Positions 12,592 through 21,027 are shown, counted from the stretch's first letter. The stretch: DNA of 64,000 nucleotides from Streptomyces caatingaensis (GCF_001187435.1 NZ_LFXA01000008.1:1-64000), one strand, 5' to 3'. The notes: generated from the letters alone by a model not told the origin. Numbers and translations are program-made.

Positions 12592-13695
12592 TCAGGAAAC
12601 GGTGGAAGGGCGGGGCTGGGGCAGTCTCACCACCGCACCCCCGGGCATCAGCACGACCCGCCCCCATCCCCACCCCCGTCCCCGGTCCGGATCCGCGTCG
12701 TCCGTGTCCGGGGAGACGGTGACCGTGACGCTCCGGCCGGGCCGGAGCACCCCGCCCACCCCGCTCAGCCGCAGCCACGGCGCGTCCGCCGTCGCGGACC
12801 AGCGGACCTCCCCGCCGACGGCGGTGAGCGTGACGAGCGTGTCGTCCCCGTGCTGCCGCGCCGTGACGGTGAGGCGGCCGCGGGAGCGCCCGGGGCCGAG
12901 GACGTCACCGGTGTCCTCGAAGGGCGCCGAGGCGCCCTCGGGCACCCCGGCCGGCACCCCCCGGCACACCGCCCACAGGGCCAGCACCGGCGCGGCGACG
13001 ACCGCCGCGACGACGGTGGTGGTGACGGCCCGGTGCCGCAGCCGCCCGCACCGCCCGGCGCGGTCCCGCGGCGGCCGGGGGAAGCCGTCCCGGTCGTAGC
13101 GCGGGCCTCGCGGCCCCCGGGCCCCGCGCGCCCGGGCCACCGCGGCGCCCACGTCCGCGAGGGGCGCGCGGACGAGCGGCGGCACCGGCGCCGACGTCCC
13201 CGGCCAGGAGCCCGCGGCGGCCCGCTCGGCGGCCCGGCGGCAGCGGGCGCACTCGTCCACGTGCCGGACGAGCGCCCGGCGCGGGCCGTCCGCGAGGCCC
13301 GCGAGCCCCGGACAGCCGCCCCGCGCGGCGACGGCGAGCGCGACCCGCGCGCGCTCGACCTCGCAGGCGCCGCTGGCGATGAGCGCGCGGGCGGCGCCGG
13401 GCTCGGCCCGCAGGACGGCGGCGACCTCCCTGGGGGCGAGCCCGTGCCGTACGGCGAGTTCGAAGGCCTCCGGCCAGTCGGGGTCGCGCGGGACCGGACA
13501 GGCCCAGCGGGCCAGGGCGTAGAGCCAGGGCCGGAGCTCCGGCCCGGCGGGCGCGCGGTCGGCGCGCCGCTCGGCGTGGGCCAGGGCCTCGCCGAGGGCC
13601 GCCGTGGCGGCCGCGGGGTCGCCGAGCGCGGACAGGCAGTAGGTGTAGAGGCCGTCGAGGTGCGGCGCCCAGGGGACGTGGCTGCGCGTCGTCAT
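12592..13695 (-). CDS. Membrane protein with sigma-factor-like, zinc-finger anti-sigma-like and BACON-like domains
   Basis: A 367-residue protein from ATG 13695 (MTTRSHVPWAP); an upstream in-frame start at 13740 is less likely. Residues about 10-125 resemble a degenerate ECF sigma factor, with a region-4-like 'LAVRHGLAPREVAAVLRAEP'. Residues 128-152 carry CPGL...H145-x3-C149-x2-C152, the HxxxCxxC motif of zinc anti-sigma domains. A transmembrane helix follows at about 223-243. Outside the membrane is an Ig-like domain of BACON type ('GRLTVTARQHGDDTLVTLTA', 'WSATADAPWLRLSG', 'LRPGRSVTVTVSPD'). This suggests a single-chain sensor-regulator or a degenerate sigma relative. DNA binding is unproven. 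It converges with the Cys-rich gene and diverges from radA. Confidence 0.78.
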   Translation of the reverse strand: MTTRSHVPWAPHLDGLYTYCLSALGDPAAATAALGEALAHAERRADRAPAGPELRPWLYALARWACPVPRDPDWPEAFELAVRHGLAPREVAAVLRAEPGAARALIASGACEVERARVALAVAARGGCPGLAGLADGPRRALVRHVDECARCRRAAERAAAGSWPGTSAPVPPLVRAPLADVGAAVARARGARGPRGPRYDRDGFPRPPRDRAGRCGRLRHRAVTTTVVAAVVAAPVLALWAVCRGVPAGVPEGASAPFEDTGDVLGPGRSRGRLTVTARQHGDDTLVTLTAVGGEVRWSATADAPWLRLSGVGGVLRPGRSVTVTVSPDTDDADPDRGRGWGWGRVVLMPGGAVVRLPQPRPSTVS

Positions 13696-13900
13696 CCCGG
13701 CGACCGTAGGCCGACGGCCCGACCCATTCGCGCCACTCACCCGGTTTTACCCCGTACGGGGGATGTGCCCACCGCAACGCCCGCGCCCCGCCACAACACC
13801 CCCGCACCACACCCGCCACACCCCCCGCCGCAACACCCTCCGCACCAGCGCCGCCGCACCGGGCCCCCGGGTGTCAGTGGCTACCGCTACGGTGACCCGC

Positions 13901-15367
13901 ATGGCTGCTGCCCGTACCTCCCGTTCGTCCAAGGACCGCCCCTCCTACCGCTGCACGGAGTGCGGCTGGACCACCGCCAAGTGGCTCGGCCGCTGCCCCG
14001 AGTGCCAGGCGTGGGGCACGGTCGAGGAGTACGGCGCGCCCGCCGTGCGCACCACGGCCGCCGGCCGGGTCACGTCCGCCGCCCTGCCCATCGGCCAGGT
14101 GGACGGCCGGCAGGCGACGGCCCGCGGCACGGGCGTCCCGGAGCTCGACCGGGTGCTGGGCGGCGGCCTGGTGCCCGGCGCGGTGGTGCTGCTGGCGGGC
14201 GAGCCGGGCGTCGGCAAGTCGACGCTGCTGCTGGACGTCGCCGCGAAGTCCGCCTCCGCCGAGCACCGGACGCTGTACGTGACGGGCGAGGAGTCGGCGA
14301 GCCAGGTCCGGCTGCGGGCCGACCGCATCGGCGCGCTCTCCGAGCACCTCTACCTCGCGGCGGAGACGGACCTGTCGGCGGTTCTCGGCCACCTCGACGC
14401 GGTCAAGCCGTCCCTGCTGATCCTGGACTCGGTGCAGACGGTCGCCTCCCCGGAGATCGACGGTGCCCCGGGCGGCATGGCCCAGGTGCGCGAGGTCGCG
14501 GGCGCCCTCATCCGCGCCTCCAAGGAGCGCGGGATGTCAACGCTGCTCGTCGGCCATGTCACCAAGGACGGCGCGATCGCCGGCCCCCGCCTGCTGGAGC
14601 ACCTGGTGGACGTCGTGCTGCACTTCGAGGGCGACCGGCACGCCCGCCTGCGCCTGGTCCGCGGCGTGAAGAACCGCTACGGGGCGACGGACGAGGTCGG
14701 CTGCTTCGAGCTGCACGACGAGGGCATCACCGGCCTGGCCGACCCGAGCGGCCTCTTCCTGACCCGCCGCGACGAGCCCGTCCCCGGCACCTGTCTGACC
14801 GTCACCCTGGAGGGCCGCCGCCCGCTGGTGGCGGAGGTGCAGGCGCTGACGGTGGATTCGCAGATCCCCTCGCCCCGGCGCACGACCTCGGGCCTGGAGA
14901 CCTCCCGCGTCTCGATGATGCTGGCGGTGCTGGAGCAGCGCGGCCGCATCAGCGCCCTGGGCAAGCGCGACATCTACAGCGCGACCGTCGGCGGCGTGAA
15001 GCTCTCCGAGCCCGCCGCCGACCTGGCCGTCGCGCTGGCCCTGGCCAGCGCCGCGAGCGACACCCCGCTGCCGAAGAACCTGGTGGCCATCGGCGAGGTC
15101 GGCCTGGCCGGCGAGGTCCGCCGGGTCACGGGCGTCCAGCGCCGGCTGGCCGAGGCGCACCGGCTGGGCTTCACCCACGCCCTGGTGCCGGGCGACCCGG
15201 GCAAGGTGCCCGCGGGAATGCGGGTGCTGGAGGTGGCCGACATAGCGGATGCGCTGCGCGTACTGCCCCGGAGCAGGAGGGGCGCGGGTGGCGGGAGCGC
15301 CGCCGGCGGGGAGCGGGACGGGGCCCGGCCGGAGGACGCCCCCCTTCGAGCGGCCCGACGCCAGTAG
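13901..15367 (+). CDS. radA: DNA repair protein RadA
   Basis: RadA (Sms) is a RecA-like ATPase that promotes branch migration of recombination intermediates. The protein has 488 residues from ATG 13901. An N-terminal zinc finger (C18-x2-C21, C32-x2-C35) precedes the RecA-type core with Walker A GEPGVGKST, the RadA-specific 'GVKNRYGATDE' motif and a C-terminal Lon-protease-like domain ('LPKNLVAIGEVGLAGEVR'). The final 35 residues are low-complexity and strain-variable. It lies 120 bases upstream of disA in the same direction. RadA-DisA adjacency is widespread, and RadA inhibits DisA c-di-AMP synthesis in Bacillus and Mycobacterium. Confidence 0.97.
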   Translation: MAAARTSRSSKDRPSYRCTECGWTTAKWLGRCPECQAWGTVEEYGAPAVRTTAAGRVTSAALPIGQVDGRQATARGTGVPELDRVLGGGLVPGAVVLLAGEPGVGKSTLLLDVAAKSASAEHRTLYVTGEESASQVRLRADRIGALSEHLYLAAETDLSAVLGHLDAVKPSLLILDSVQTVASPEIDGAPGGMAQVREVAGALIRASKERGMSTLLVGHVTKDGAIAGPRLLEHLVDVVLHFEGDRHARLRLVRGVKNRYGATDEVGCFELHDEGITGLADPSGLFLTRRDEPVPGTCLTVTLEGRRPLVAEVQALTVDSQIPSPRRTTSGLETSRVSMMLAVLEQRGRISALGKRDIYSATVGGVKLSEPAADLAVALALASAASDTPLPKNLVAIGEVGLAGEVRRVTGVQRRLAEAHRLGFTHALVPGDPGKVPAGMRVLEVADIADALRVLPRSRRGAGGGSAAGGERDGARPEDAPLRAARRQ

Positions 15368-15487
15368 ACTTTCCCTGGTCCCGCCTCCCGGTACGCGCCG
15401 GGGGTGCCCCCAGCACGCGACCGGGTGCGCGAGCACGCGGGGTGGGCGGTTCGCGGCCACCGTTGACCATGCGACCGGAGGAGTGCA

Positions 15488-16621
15488 GTGGCAGCCAACG
15501 ACCGGGCATCGGGCCCCGGCAGGGCCGGGGGCGGCTCCGGTGGCTCCCATGCCGACGCCCTGATGCGCGCCTCGCTGAGCGCCGTCGCGCCCGGCACGGC
15601 CCTGCGCGACGGGCTGGAGCGCGTGCTGCGCGGCAACACCGGCGGGCTCATCGTCCTCGGCATGGACAAGACCGTCGACTCGATGTGCACCGGCGGTTTC
15701 GTCCTCGACGTCGAGTTCACCGCGACCAGACTCCGCGAGCTGTGCAAGCTCGACGGCGCGCTGATCCTCGACAAGGACATCACCAAGATCGTCCGGGCGG
15801 GCGTCCAGCTCGTCCCCGACGCCTCGATCCCCACCGAGGAGACCGGCACGCGGCACCGCACCGCGCAGCGGGTCTCGATCCAGTGCGGCTTCCCCGTCGT
15901 CTCCGTGAGCCAGTCGATGCGGCTGATCGCGCTGTACGTGGACGGGGAGCGGCGGGTGCTGGAGGAGTCCGGCGCGATCCTCTCCCGCGCCAACCAGGCG
16001 CTCGCGACGCTGGAGCGCTACAAGCTGCGGCTGGACGAGGTGGCCGGCACGCTCTCCGCCCTGGAGATCGAGGACCTGGTCACCGTCCGGGACGTCACGG
16101 CGGTCTCGCAGCGCCTGGAGATGGTCCGCCGGATCGCCACCGAGATCGCGGAGTACGTGGTCGAGCTGGGCACCGACGGCCGTCTCCTCTCGCTCCAGCT
16201 CGACGAGTTGATCGCCGGCGTCGAGCCGGAGCGCGAGCTGGTCGTGCGGGACTACGTGCCCGAGCCCACCGCCAAGCGCACCCGCACGGTCGCCGAGGCG
16301 CTCTCCGAGCTGGACTCGCTCACCCACAGCGAGCTGCTCGAACTGCCCATCGTGGCACGGGCGCTCGGCTACAGCGGCTCCCCCGAGACGCTCGACTCGG
16401 CGGTCTCCCCGCGCGGTTACCGGCTGCTGGCCAAGGTGCCGCGGCTGCCCGGCGCGATCATCGAGCGGCTGGTGGACCACTTCGGCGGGCTGCAGAAGCT
16501 GCTGGCCGCCAGCGTGGACGACCTCCAGACCGTGGACGGCGTCGGCGAGGCCCGCGCCCGCTCGGTCCGCGAGGGCCTCTCGCGGCTGGCGGAGTCGTCC
16601 ATCCTGGAGCGGTACGTGTAA
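15488..16621 (+). CDS. disA: DNA integrity scanning diadenylate cyclase DisA
   Basis: DisA makes the second messenger c-di-AMP from two ATP and scans DNA for branched structures. The protein has 377 residues from GTG 15488, preceded by a strong GGAGGAG. The DAC domain (about residues 20-160) has both active-site motifs, DGA (89-91) and RHR (122-124, 'GTRHRTAQR'). The middle spine helices follow, then the C-terminal RuvA-like helix-hairpin-helix ('[19 protein letters not shown]'). It is full length and intact. It forms a likely operon with radA and is ended by the large palindrome at 16622-16673. In Streptomyces c-di-AMP controls osmotic balance and resuscitation factors. Confidence 0.98.
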   Translation: MAANDRASGPGRAGGGSGGSHADALMRASLSAVAPGTALRDGLERVLRGNTGGLIVLGMDKTVDSMCTGGFVLDVEFTATRLRELCKLDGALILDKDITKIVRAGVQLVPDASIPTEETGTRHRTAQRVSIQCGFPVVSVSQSMRLIALYVDGERRVLEESGAILSRANQALATLERYKLRLDEVAGTLSALEIEDLVTVRDVTAVSQRLEMVRRIATEIAEYVVELGTDGRLLSLQLDELIAGVEPERELVVRDYVPEPTAKRTRTVAEALSELDSLTHSELLELPIVARALGYSGSPETLDSAVSPRGYRLLAKVPRLPGAIIERLVDHFGGLQKLLAASVDDLQTVDGVGEARARSVREGLSRLAESSILERYV

Positions 16622-16673
16622 CACGGGTGACGGGGAGGGGCCCACCGCGGTGGGCCCCTCCCCGTCACCCGTG
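16622..16673. terminator. 52-bp perfect palindrome, bidirectional terminator
   Basis: Starting directly after the disA stop codon, the sequence is a perfect inverted repeat of two 26-base arms with the centre between 16647 and 16648 (core CCCACCG/CGGTGGG). The RNA from either strand folds into one uninterrupted GC stem. It lies between convergent disA and the gene ending at 16700, so it can end transcription from both sides. No T-run follows, as is usual in Streptomyces. Confidence 0.85.
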
Positions 16674-16699
16674 CCGTCCGGCCTTGCCCAGGACGGCGC

Positions 16700-17575
16700 T
16701 CAGCCCTTGTCCAGGGCGAACTCCGCCCGGTCGGTGACTCCCGCGATCTTCACCTCGACCCGGTACGAACCGGCGTGCGCCGGGCCGCCCGCGTTCGCGG
16801 TGGCACACTGCGGGGCGCTGTGCGCCCGGTCCCACTCCACGGTGCGCCGGGTCTCGCCGGAGGCCGGCACCTCGACGAGGACGTCGCCGCGGCCGCGCGG
16901 GCAGTCGTCGGACGCCCACACGTGCTGCGTTCCCGAGGCGTCGGTGATCTTCAGAACGGCTGCGGGGGAGCCGAGGTTGACCTTGCAGGCGCTGCCGCCG
17001 GAGTTCCTCACGACGATCTCGAACTTGGGCCGCTCGCCCGGCCCGTAGGCGGCCTTGACGCTGCGCACGGCCACACGGACGCTTCCTGACGTGCAGTCAG
17101 GAACCTTGGTGTCGTGGGCCAGGACCGTGCCGCTCCCGGCGCCCAGCACACCCGCGGCGGGCCCGGCGCCGCTTCCGCCCCCGGAGCCGCCCCCGGAGCC
17201 GCGCGCGGCACCCGTACCGCCGCCCACGCTCCCCAGGCCACCGACACTGCCCTGCCCGGCACCGCCGGACCCCGCGGAGCCGCCGGCGTCGCCCGTGCCG
17301 CCGGAGCCGCCCCCGGTGCCCGACTCGTCGCGGCCGCCGGGCCGTTGGGTGTAGTGCGGCCCGGACGGGGTCGGGCCCGGGGTGATGGTGGCACCTCCCG
17401 AGTCCCCGCTCCGGGGGCCGCCGTTCCTGGCGTCGGAGGAGGTGTCCTCACCGCCGAGGCTGAGCAGCCACACCACCAGCACGACGAGGACGGCGAGCAC
17501 GGCAAGCGCAACTCCCCTCCGTCGCCAGTAGATGGACGAGGGAAGCGGCCCGATCGGATTGCGCAGTGATCCCAC
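16700..17575 (-). CDS. Membrane-anchored protein with Gly-rich linker and DUF4232-like domain
   Basis: A 291-residue protein from GTG 17575. After a short basic N-terminus ('YWRRRG') there is one transmembrane helix (about residues 20-42, VALAVLAVLVVLVVWLLSLG). A long disordered linker of Gly/Ser/Thr repeats follows (about 45-145). The C-terminal domain (about 155-290) has strands 'SVRVAVRSVKAAYGPGERP', 'FEIVVRNSGGSACKVNLG' and 'YRVEVKIAG' and resembles the DUF4232/immunoglobulin-like domain of Streptomyces surface proteins. Two pairs of cysteines could form disulfides outside the cell. Topology is N-in, C-out. The function is unknown. It converges with disA. Confidence 0.85.
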   Translation of the reverse strand: MGSLRNPIGPLPSSIYWRRRGVALAVLAVLVVLVVWLLSLGGEDTSSDARNGGPRSGDSGGATITPGPTPSGPHYTQRPGGRDESGTGGGSGGTGDAGGSAGSGGAGQGSVGGLGSVGGGTGAARGSGGGSGGGSGAGPAAGVLGAGSGTVLAHDTKVPDCTSGSVRVAVRSVKAAYGPGERPKFEIVVRNSGGSACKVNLGSPAAVLKITDASGTQHVWASDDCPRGRGDVLVEVPASGETRRTVEWDRAHSAPQCATANAGGPAHAGSYRVEVKIAGVTDRAEFALDKG

Positions 17576-17691
17576 GCGAAAACTCTACGAGAGATCCCGC
17601 CGGGCTCCACCCCGTACCCGCCGTATGAGTGCCTACTTTTCTCATCATCTGCCCGGTGGTGAGGGCGTCCATGCCGTTCGGGACCGCGAAT

Positions 17692-18168
17692 TCACCCGCC
17701 CTCGGACCACTCGGTCCTGTGCCCGAACCCCCGCCCGTTGTCGACGAGTCGGAGCCAACGCGGCCTCAGTTCCCACAGGTCCGCGCGCTCCATCGCCTGT
17801 CGCAGGCGCTCGTCGTGCTCCACGTACGGGAAGCGCTCCCGGTACGCCTCCAGGGCCGCCGCGCGCTCCGCCCCCGCCAGCCGCCGGCAGAGGCCCCGGC
17901 CCTGCACGCCGGTGAGTCCGGTCCACTCCTGGCCGTCACGCTGGGCGGTGAACGCGACGGGGACGTCGCCGGGGAGGAGGGCACGGCCGTGGCGGGTGGT
18001 GGGAGAAGTGACAAATACCAATGCCGGTGCGCCTGTTGCTCCTGAGGCCTCGGTGACCGGACAGAACACCGCGTAGAACACGGCGCAGGCTTGCGGGCCG
18101 TCGGCGTCGACGTAGGCGAGCGTGAGCGTGCTGTGCGCGTCGAGGGCGGCGCGGATCTCCGGGTCCAT
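17692..18168 (-). CDS. Pyridoxamine 5'-phosphate oxidase-like (flavin-binding split-barrel) protein
   Basis: A 158-residue protein from ATG 18168 (MDPEIRAALDAHSTLTLAYV), with GGGGGT just upstream. The opening pattern 'LTLAYVDADGPQACAVFYAV' followed by 'PALVFVTSPTTRHGRALL' and 'VAFTAQRDGQEWTGLTGVQGRG' fits the FMN-binding split barrel of the PNPOx-like family. In these proteins the barrel binds FMN, F420 or haem. The C-terminus ('RLRQAMERADLWELRPRWLRLVDN') matches small general-stress-type members. The exact cofactor and substrate are unknown. No operon partner is evident: the upstream neighbour is on the same strand 140 bases away. Confidence 0.82.
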   Translation of the reverse strand: MDPEIRAALDAHSTLTLAYVDADGPQACAVFYAVFCPVTEASGATGAPALVFVTSPTTRHGRALLPGDVPVAFTAQRDGQEWTGLTGVQGRGLCRRLAGAERAAALEAYRERFPYVEHDERLRQAMERADLWELRPRWLRLVDNGRGFGHRTEWSEGG

Positions 18169-18322
18169 ACCCCCATTCCACCTCCTGGCGGCGGAGGGTG
18201 GGCACGGTGGGGTGGGGTTCGGCCCCGGCCCCGCCCCAACACGACCGCACGGACGCGGCCACACGAAGACAGCCGAACGAACCCGCCCGCCCGATCACGC
18301 CCGCCCGATCACGCCCGTCCGA

Positions 18323-18565
18323 TCACGACCGGTGGCAGACGAACCTCCGCTCCCCGCCCCCGCCCGTCTCCACGATCGCGCTCGCGCACCCCTCCGGGCA
18401 CACCGGCGCCGCCGCGGCCGTGTTCCGGTACCGCTCCGGCGGGTGCTTGCACGACGAGCAGTACCAGCCAGGAGCGAGCCCGGGCACGGGGGTCATGTCC
18501 CACCACAGCGGATGCGCACAGGCCCGGCACCGGACCAGGGGCGGGGTTTCACGGCGGCCTTCCAC
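18323..18565 (-). CDS. Small zinc-ribbon protein, hypothetical
   Basis: An 80-residue ORF starting with GTG at 18565. It has paired cysteines suited to zinc binding: 'CRACAHPL' (C13-x2-C16), 'WYCSSCKHP' (C36-x2-C39), then 'CPEGCAS' and a C-terminal 'FVCHRS'. The protein is otherwise Arg/Pro/Gly rich. I cannot name a family. Support for its being real is the regular Cys pattern, which chance frames in high-GC DNA rarely show, and its placement just before mutY in a divergent arrangement. No good Shine-Dalgarno was found, so the start is unsure. Confidence 0.5.
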   Translation of the reverse strand: MEGRRETPPLVRCRACAHPLWWDMTPVPGLAPGWYCSSCKHPPERYRNTAAAAPVCPEGCASAIVETGGGGERRFVCHRS

Positions 18566-18662
18566 AGGGCCATCGTCGGGGGAGACGCCCCGCGCCGGAG
18601 CACACCGGCGTCCGCTTCACCCGTACGGGAAGCCCCCACCGGCCCGTAGGATCGGCCGTGCC

Positions 18663-19586
18663 ATGACTACGACGACGTCCGCCACGCCCCCGGCGGCTAC
18701 GACGGCCGGGACGGCCCATCCCCTCCACACCCCCGTGATCGCCTGGTTCGAGGCCCACGCCCGGGACCTTCCCTGGCGGCGCCCGGAAGCGGGCGCGTGG
18801 GGCGTGATGGTCAGCGAGTTCATGCTCCAGCAGACGCCGGTCAACCGGGTGCTGCCGATGTACGAGCAGTGGCTGGCCCGCTGGCCGCGCCCGGCCGACC
18901 TGGCGGCGGAGCCGCCGGGCGAGGCGGTCCGCGCCTGGGGCCGCCTCGGCTACCCCCGGCGCGCCCTGCGCCTGCACGCCGCCGCGACGGCGATCACCGA
19001 GCGGCACGGCGGCGAGGTCCCCGACGACCACGCCGAGCTGCTGGCCCTGCCGGGCGTCGGCGAGTACACGGCGGCGGCCGTCGCCTCGTTCGCGTACGGC
19101 CGCCGGCACGCCGTGCTGGACACGAACGTCCGCCGCGTGTTCGCCCGCGCCGTCACCGGCGTCGAGTACCCGCCGAACGCCACGACGGCCGCCGAGCGCC
19201 GCCTCGCCCGCGAGCTGCTGCCCGGCGAGGAGGCGGTGGCCGCCCGCTGGGCGGCGGCGACGATGGAGCTGGGCGCGCTGGTGTGCACGGCCCGCTCCCC
19301 GGAGTGCGGACGCTGCCCGATCGCCGGGGACTGCGCCTGGCGGGCGGCGGGCTCACCGGCCCACGACGGCCCGCCGCGCCGCGGCCAGACGTACGCGGGC
19401 ACGGACCGGCAGGTCCGCGGCCGGCTGCTGGCGGTGCTGCGCGAGGCGCACGGCCCCGTCCCGCAGGCGGCGCTGGACGCCGTGTGGGACGAGCCCGTGC
19501 AGCGCGCCCGTGCCCTGGACGGGCTGGTGGCGGACGGCCTCGTGGAGCCCCTGGAGGGGGCCCGGTACCGCCTCCCGCTCACCTAG
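18663..19586 (+). CDS. mutY: A/G-specific adenine glycosylase MutY, short actinobacterial form
   Basis: MutY removes adenine mispaired with 8-oxoguanine in base-excision repair. The protein has 307 residues from ATG 18663. The catalytic Glu is in 'SEFMLQQTPV' (E52), the helix-hairpin-helix is 'LPGVGEYTAAAVASFAYG', and the catalytic Asp is in 'VLDTNVRRVF'. The [4Fe-4S] cluster loop C-x6-C-x2-C-x5-C is 'CTARSPECGRCPIAGDC'. The roughly 80 residues after the cluster do not show the NUDIX-like 8-oxoG recognition domain of E. coli MutY and instead look like a short winged helix. The first 20 residues are low-complexity Thr/Ala. Confidence 0.95.
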   Translation: MTTTTSATPPAATTAGTAHPLHTPVIAWFEAHARDLPWRRPEAGAWGVMVSEFMLQQTPVNRVLPMYEQWLARWPRPADLAAEPPGEAVRAWGRLGYPRRALRLHAAATAITERHGGEVPDDHAELLALPGVGEYTAAAVASFAYGRRHAVLDTNVRRVFARAVTGVEYPPNATTAAERRLARELLPGEEAVAARWAAATMELGALVCTARSPECGRCPIAGDCAWRAAGSPAHDGPPRRGQTYAGTDRQVRGRLLAVLREAHGPVPQAALDAVWDEPVQRARALDGLVADGLVEPLEGARYRLPLT

Positions 19587-19782
19587 CGGCGGGCCTGCGA
19601 ACCGGACAGAGCCGCTCTTTCTCCCCTGCTGTTACACAACCTATGGATAGCTGTGTTCCAGCCGCAGGGCTGCTGCACATCACGTCGCAACAGCTCCTCC
19701 GTAGCGTCCTCTCCGTGCTGGACGAACGCGTCCGGCACGGGACAGCAGGCACGGGGACGCAAGCGGAATGGAGGCTGCGAGT
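19587..19782 (+). promoter_or_regulatory. sigE promoter region
   Basis: This 196-base region before sigE contains the only A+T-rich patch nearby ('ctgttacacaacctatggat' at about 19627-19646), the likely core promoter. In S. coelicolor, sigE transcription depends on the response regulator CseB acting at the sigE promoter. A CseB site is therefore expected here, but I cannot assign its bases. Further down is a hairpin-capable stretch around 'cagccgcagggctgctg'. Confidence 0.5.
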
Positions 19783-20331
19783 ATGGCCAGCAGCGGCAAG
19801 GTTCTGGACTTCGAAGAGTACGTTCGCAACCGTCAGGACGCACTCCTGCGCAGCGCCCGCCGTCTGGTCCCGGACCCCATCGACGCGCAGGACCTGCTCC
19901 AGACCGCTCTGGTCCGCACCTACGGCCGCTGGGACGGCATAGCCGACAAGTCGCTTGCCGACGCCTATCTGCGCCGTGTCATGATCAACACTCGTACGGA
20001 GTGGTGGCGCGCCCGCAAGCTGGACGAGGTGCCCACCGAGCAGCTCCCCGACGCCAGCGTCGAGGACGGCACCGAGCAGCACGCCGACCGTGCGCTGCTG
20101 ATGGACATCCTCGGAGTCCTGGCACCCAAGCAGCGCAGCGTCGTCGTGCTGCGACACTGGGAGCAGATGAGCACCGAGGAGACGGCGGAGGCGCTCGGGA
20201 TGTCGACCGGCACGGTCAAGAGCACCCTGCACCGGGCGCTGGCCAGGCTCCGCCAGGAGCTGGAGAGCCGCGACCTGGACTTCCACGCGCTCGAGCGCAA
20301 CGAGCGGGGGCAGGAACGGTGCGCGGCCTGA
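19783..20331 (+). CDS. sigE: ECF RNA polymerase sigma factor SigE (cell-envelope stress)
   Basis: SigE directs the cell-wall stress regulon, including mre, wall glycan and peptidoglycan genes. About 182 residues from ATG 19783. I chose this over ATG 19768 because GGAGG (19770-19774) is properly spaced for the second. Sigma region 2 is 'ALLRSARRLVPDPIDAQDLLQTALVR' with 'ADAYLRRVMINTRTEWWR', and region 4 is 'LAPKQRSVVVLRHWEQMST' with helix-turn-helix 'GMSTGTVKSTLHRALARLR' (given in short pieces). The neighbours cseA, cseB and cseC in order make the assignment firm. No anti-sigma factor is present: SigE activity is set by its transcription through CseBC. The 3' end overlaps cseA by 13 bases. Confidence 0.97.
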   Translation: MASSGKVLDFEEYVRNRQDALLRSARRLVPDPIDAQDLLQTALVRTYGRWDGIADKSLADAYLRRVMINTRTEWWRARKLDEVPTEQLPDASVEDGTEQHADRALLMDILGVLAPKQRSVVVLRHWEQMSTEETAEALGMSTGTVKSTLHRALARLRQELESRDLDFHALERNERGQERCAA

Positions 20332-21011
20332 CCAAGGCGATCGCCGCACGACGGGACCGGCGGACGGACGGCACCGCGGGCCCGGCACGACCGGTGCTGA
20401 TCACGGGTGGCGTGGTCGCGGCGACCGCCGCGACCGCCGGCCTGCTGCTCGCCGGGTGCAGCACCAGCACGGAGGGCGTCCGCAAGGAGGGCCCCGCCCA
20501 GACCCGGTCCACCGCCGAGTCCGCCGGGGGCAAGGCGCCGACGGCCTCGCCGTCGGCGAGCCGCACCAAGGTGGACGCCGCCGCGCTGATCAAGGGCGAC
20601 CCCAGGATCAGCGACGCGGTGAAGAAGAACTTCAAGCCCTGTGTGAAGGACCAGTACCCGGTCGACGTCATCTACGGCCAGCTGACCGGCGCCTCCCGCG
20701 ACGACGTCGTGGTGAACATCCTGACGTGCGGGGACGCCATCGGCATCGGCTCGTATGTGTACCGTGCGAAGGGTGACTCGTACGAGAATGTGTTCTCGTC
20801 CGAGACGTCGCCGGTCTACGCCGACATCGACCGCGGGGACCTCCAGGTCACGACGCAGATCTACGGCTCCGGCGACCCGGTCGCGGACCCGTCCGGCGAG
20901 GATGTGGTGACGTACCACTGGACGGACGGCAGGTTCCGGGAGACCGGGCGGACCCACACCGACTTCAGCAAGGTCGGCGGCACGACCGCCAAGAGCGAGG
21001 GCTCGGGATAG
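20319..21011 (+). CDS. cseA: Lipoprotein CseA, negative modulator of the SigE system
   Basis: A 230-residue protein from GTG 20319, with AGGA upstream, overlapping the sigE 3' end. The basic start (AIAARRDRR) is followed by a hydrophobic segment and lipobox 'LLLAGC' with the lipidated Cys at residue 47. A Ser/Thr-rich linker leads to a C-terminal domain of about 140 residues with two cysteines ('NFKPCVKDQ', 'NILTCGDAIG'). In S. coelicolor CseA is an extracellular lipoprotein whose loss raises sigE expression. The order sigE-cseA-cseB-cseC is the same here. The unusually long N-terminal cytoplasmic lead before the lipobox is a feature to check. Confidence 0.94.
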   Translation: MRGLTKAIAARRDRRTDGTAGPARPVLITGGVVAATAATAGLLLAGCSTSTEGVRKEGPAQTRSTAESAGGKAPTASPSASRTKVDAAALIKGDPRISDAVKKNFKPCVKDQYPVDVIYGQLTGASRDDVVVNILTCGDAIGIGSYVYRAKGDSYENVFSSETSPVYADIDRGDLQVTTQIYGSGDPVADPSGEDVVTYHWTDGRFRETGRTHTDFSKVGGTTAKSEGSG

Positions 21012-21027
21012 GAGGGCTGAGAGCAGC

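Noticed and set aside
14537..16645. A 702-codon minus-strand frame antisense to radA and disA
   Set aside because: Shadow of highly conserved genes on the plus strand; low-complexity protein.
16622..16673. Long palindrome as an integrase attachment site or replication element
   Set aside because: It fits a bidirectional terminator after disA, and there is no integrase, tRNA or duplicated att nearby.
12850..16737. A 1295-codon plus-strand frame across radA-disA and neighbours
   Set aside because: It runs in the wrong frame of two recognisable genes and has no motifs.
17532..17915. Plus-strand ORF of 127 residues between the DUF4232-like and flavoprotein genes
   Set aside because: Overlaps the minus-strand genes and lacks coding character.
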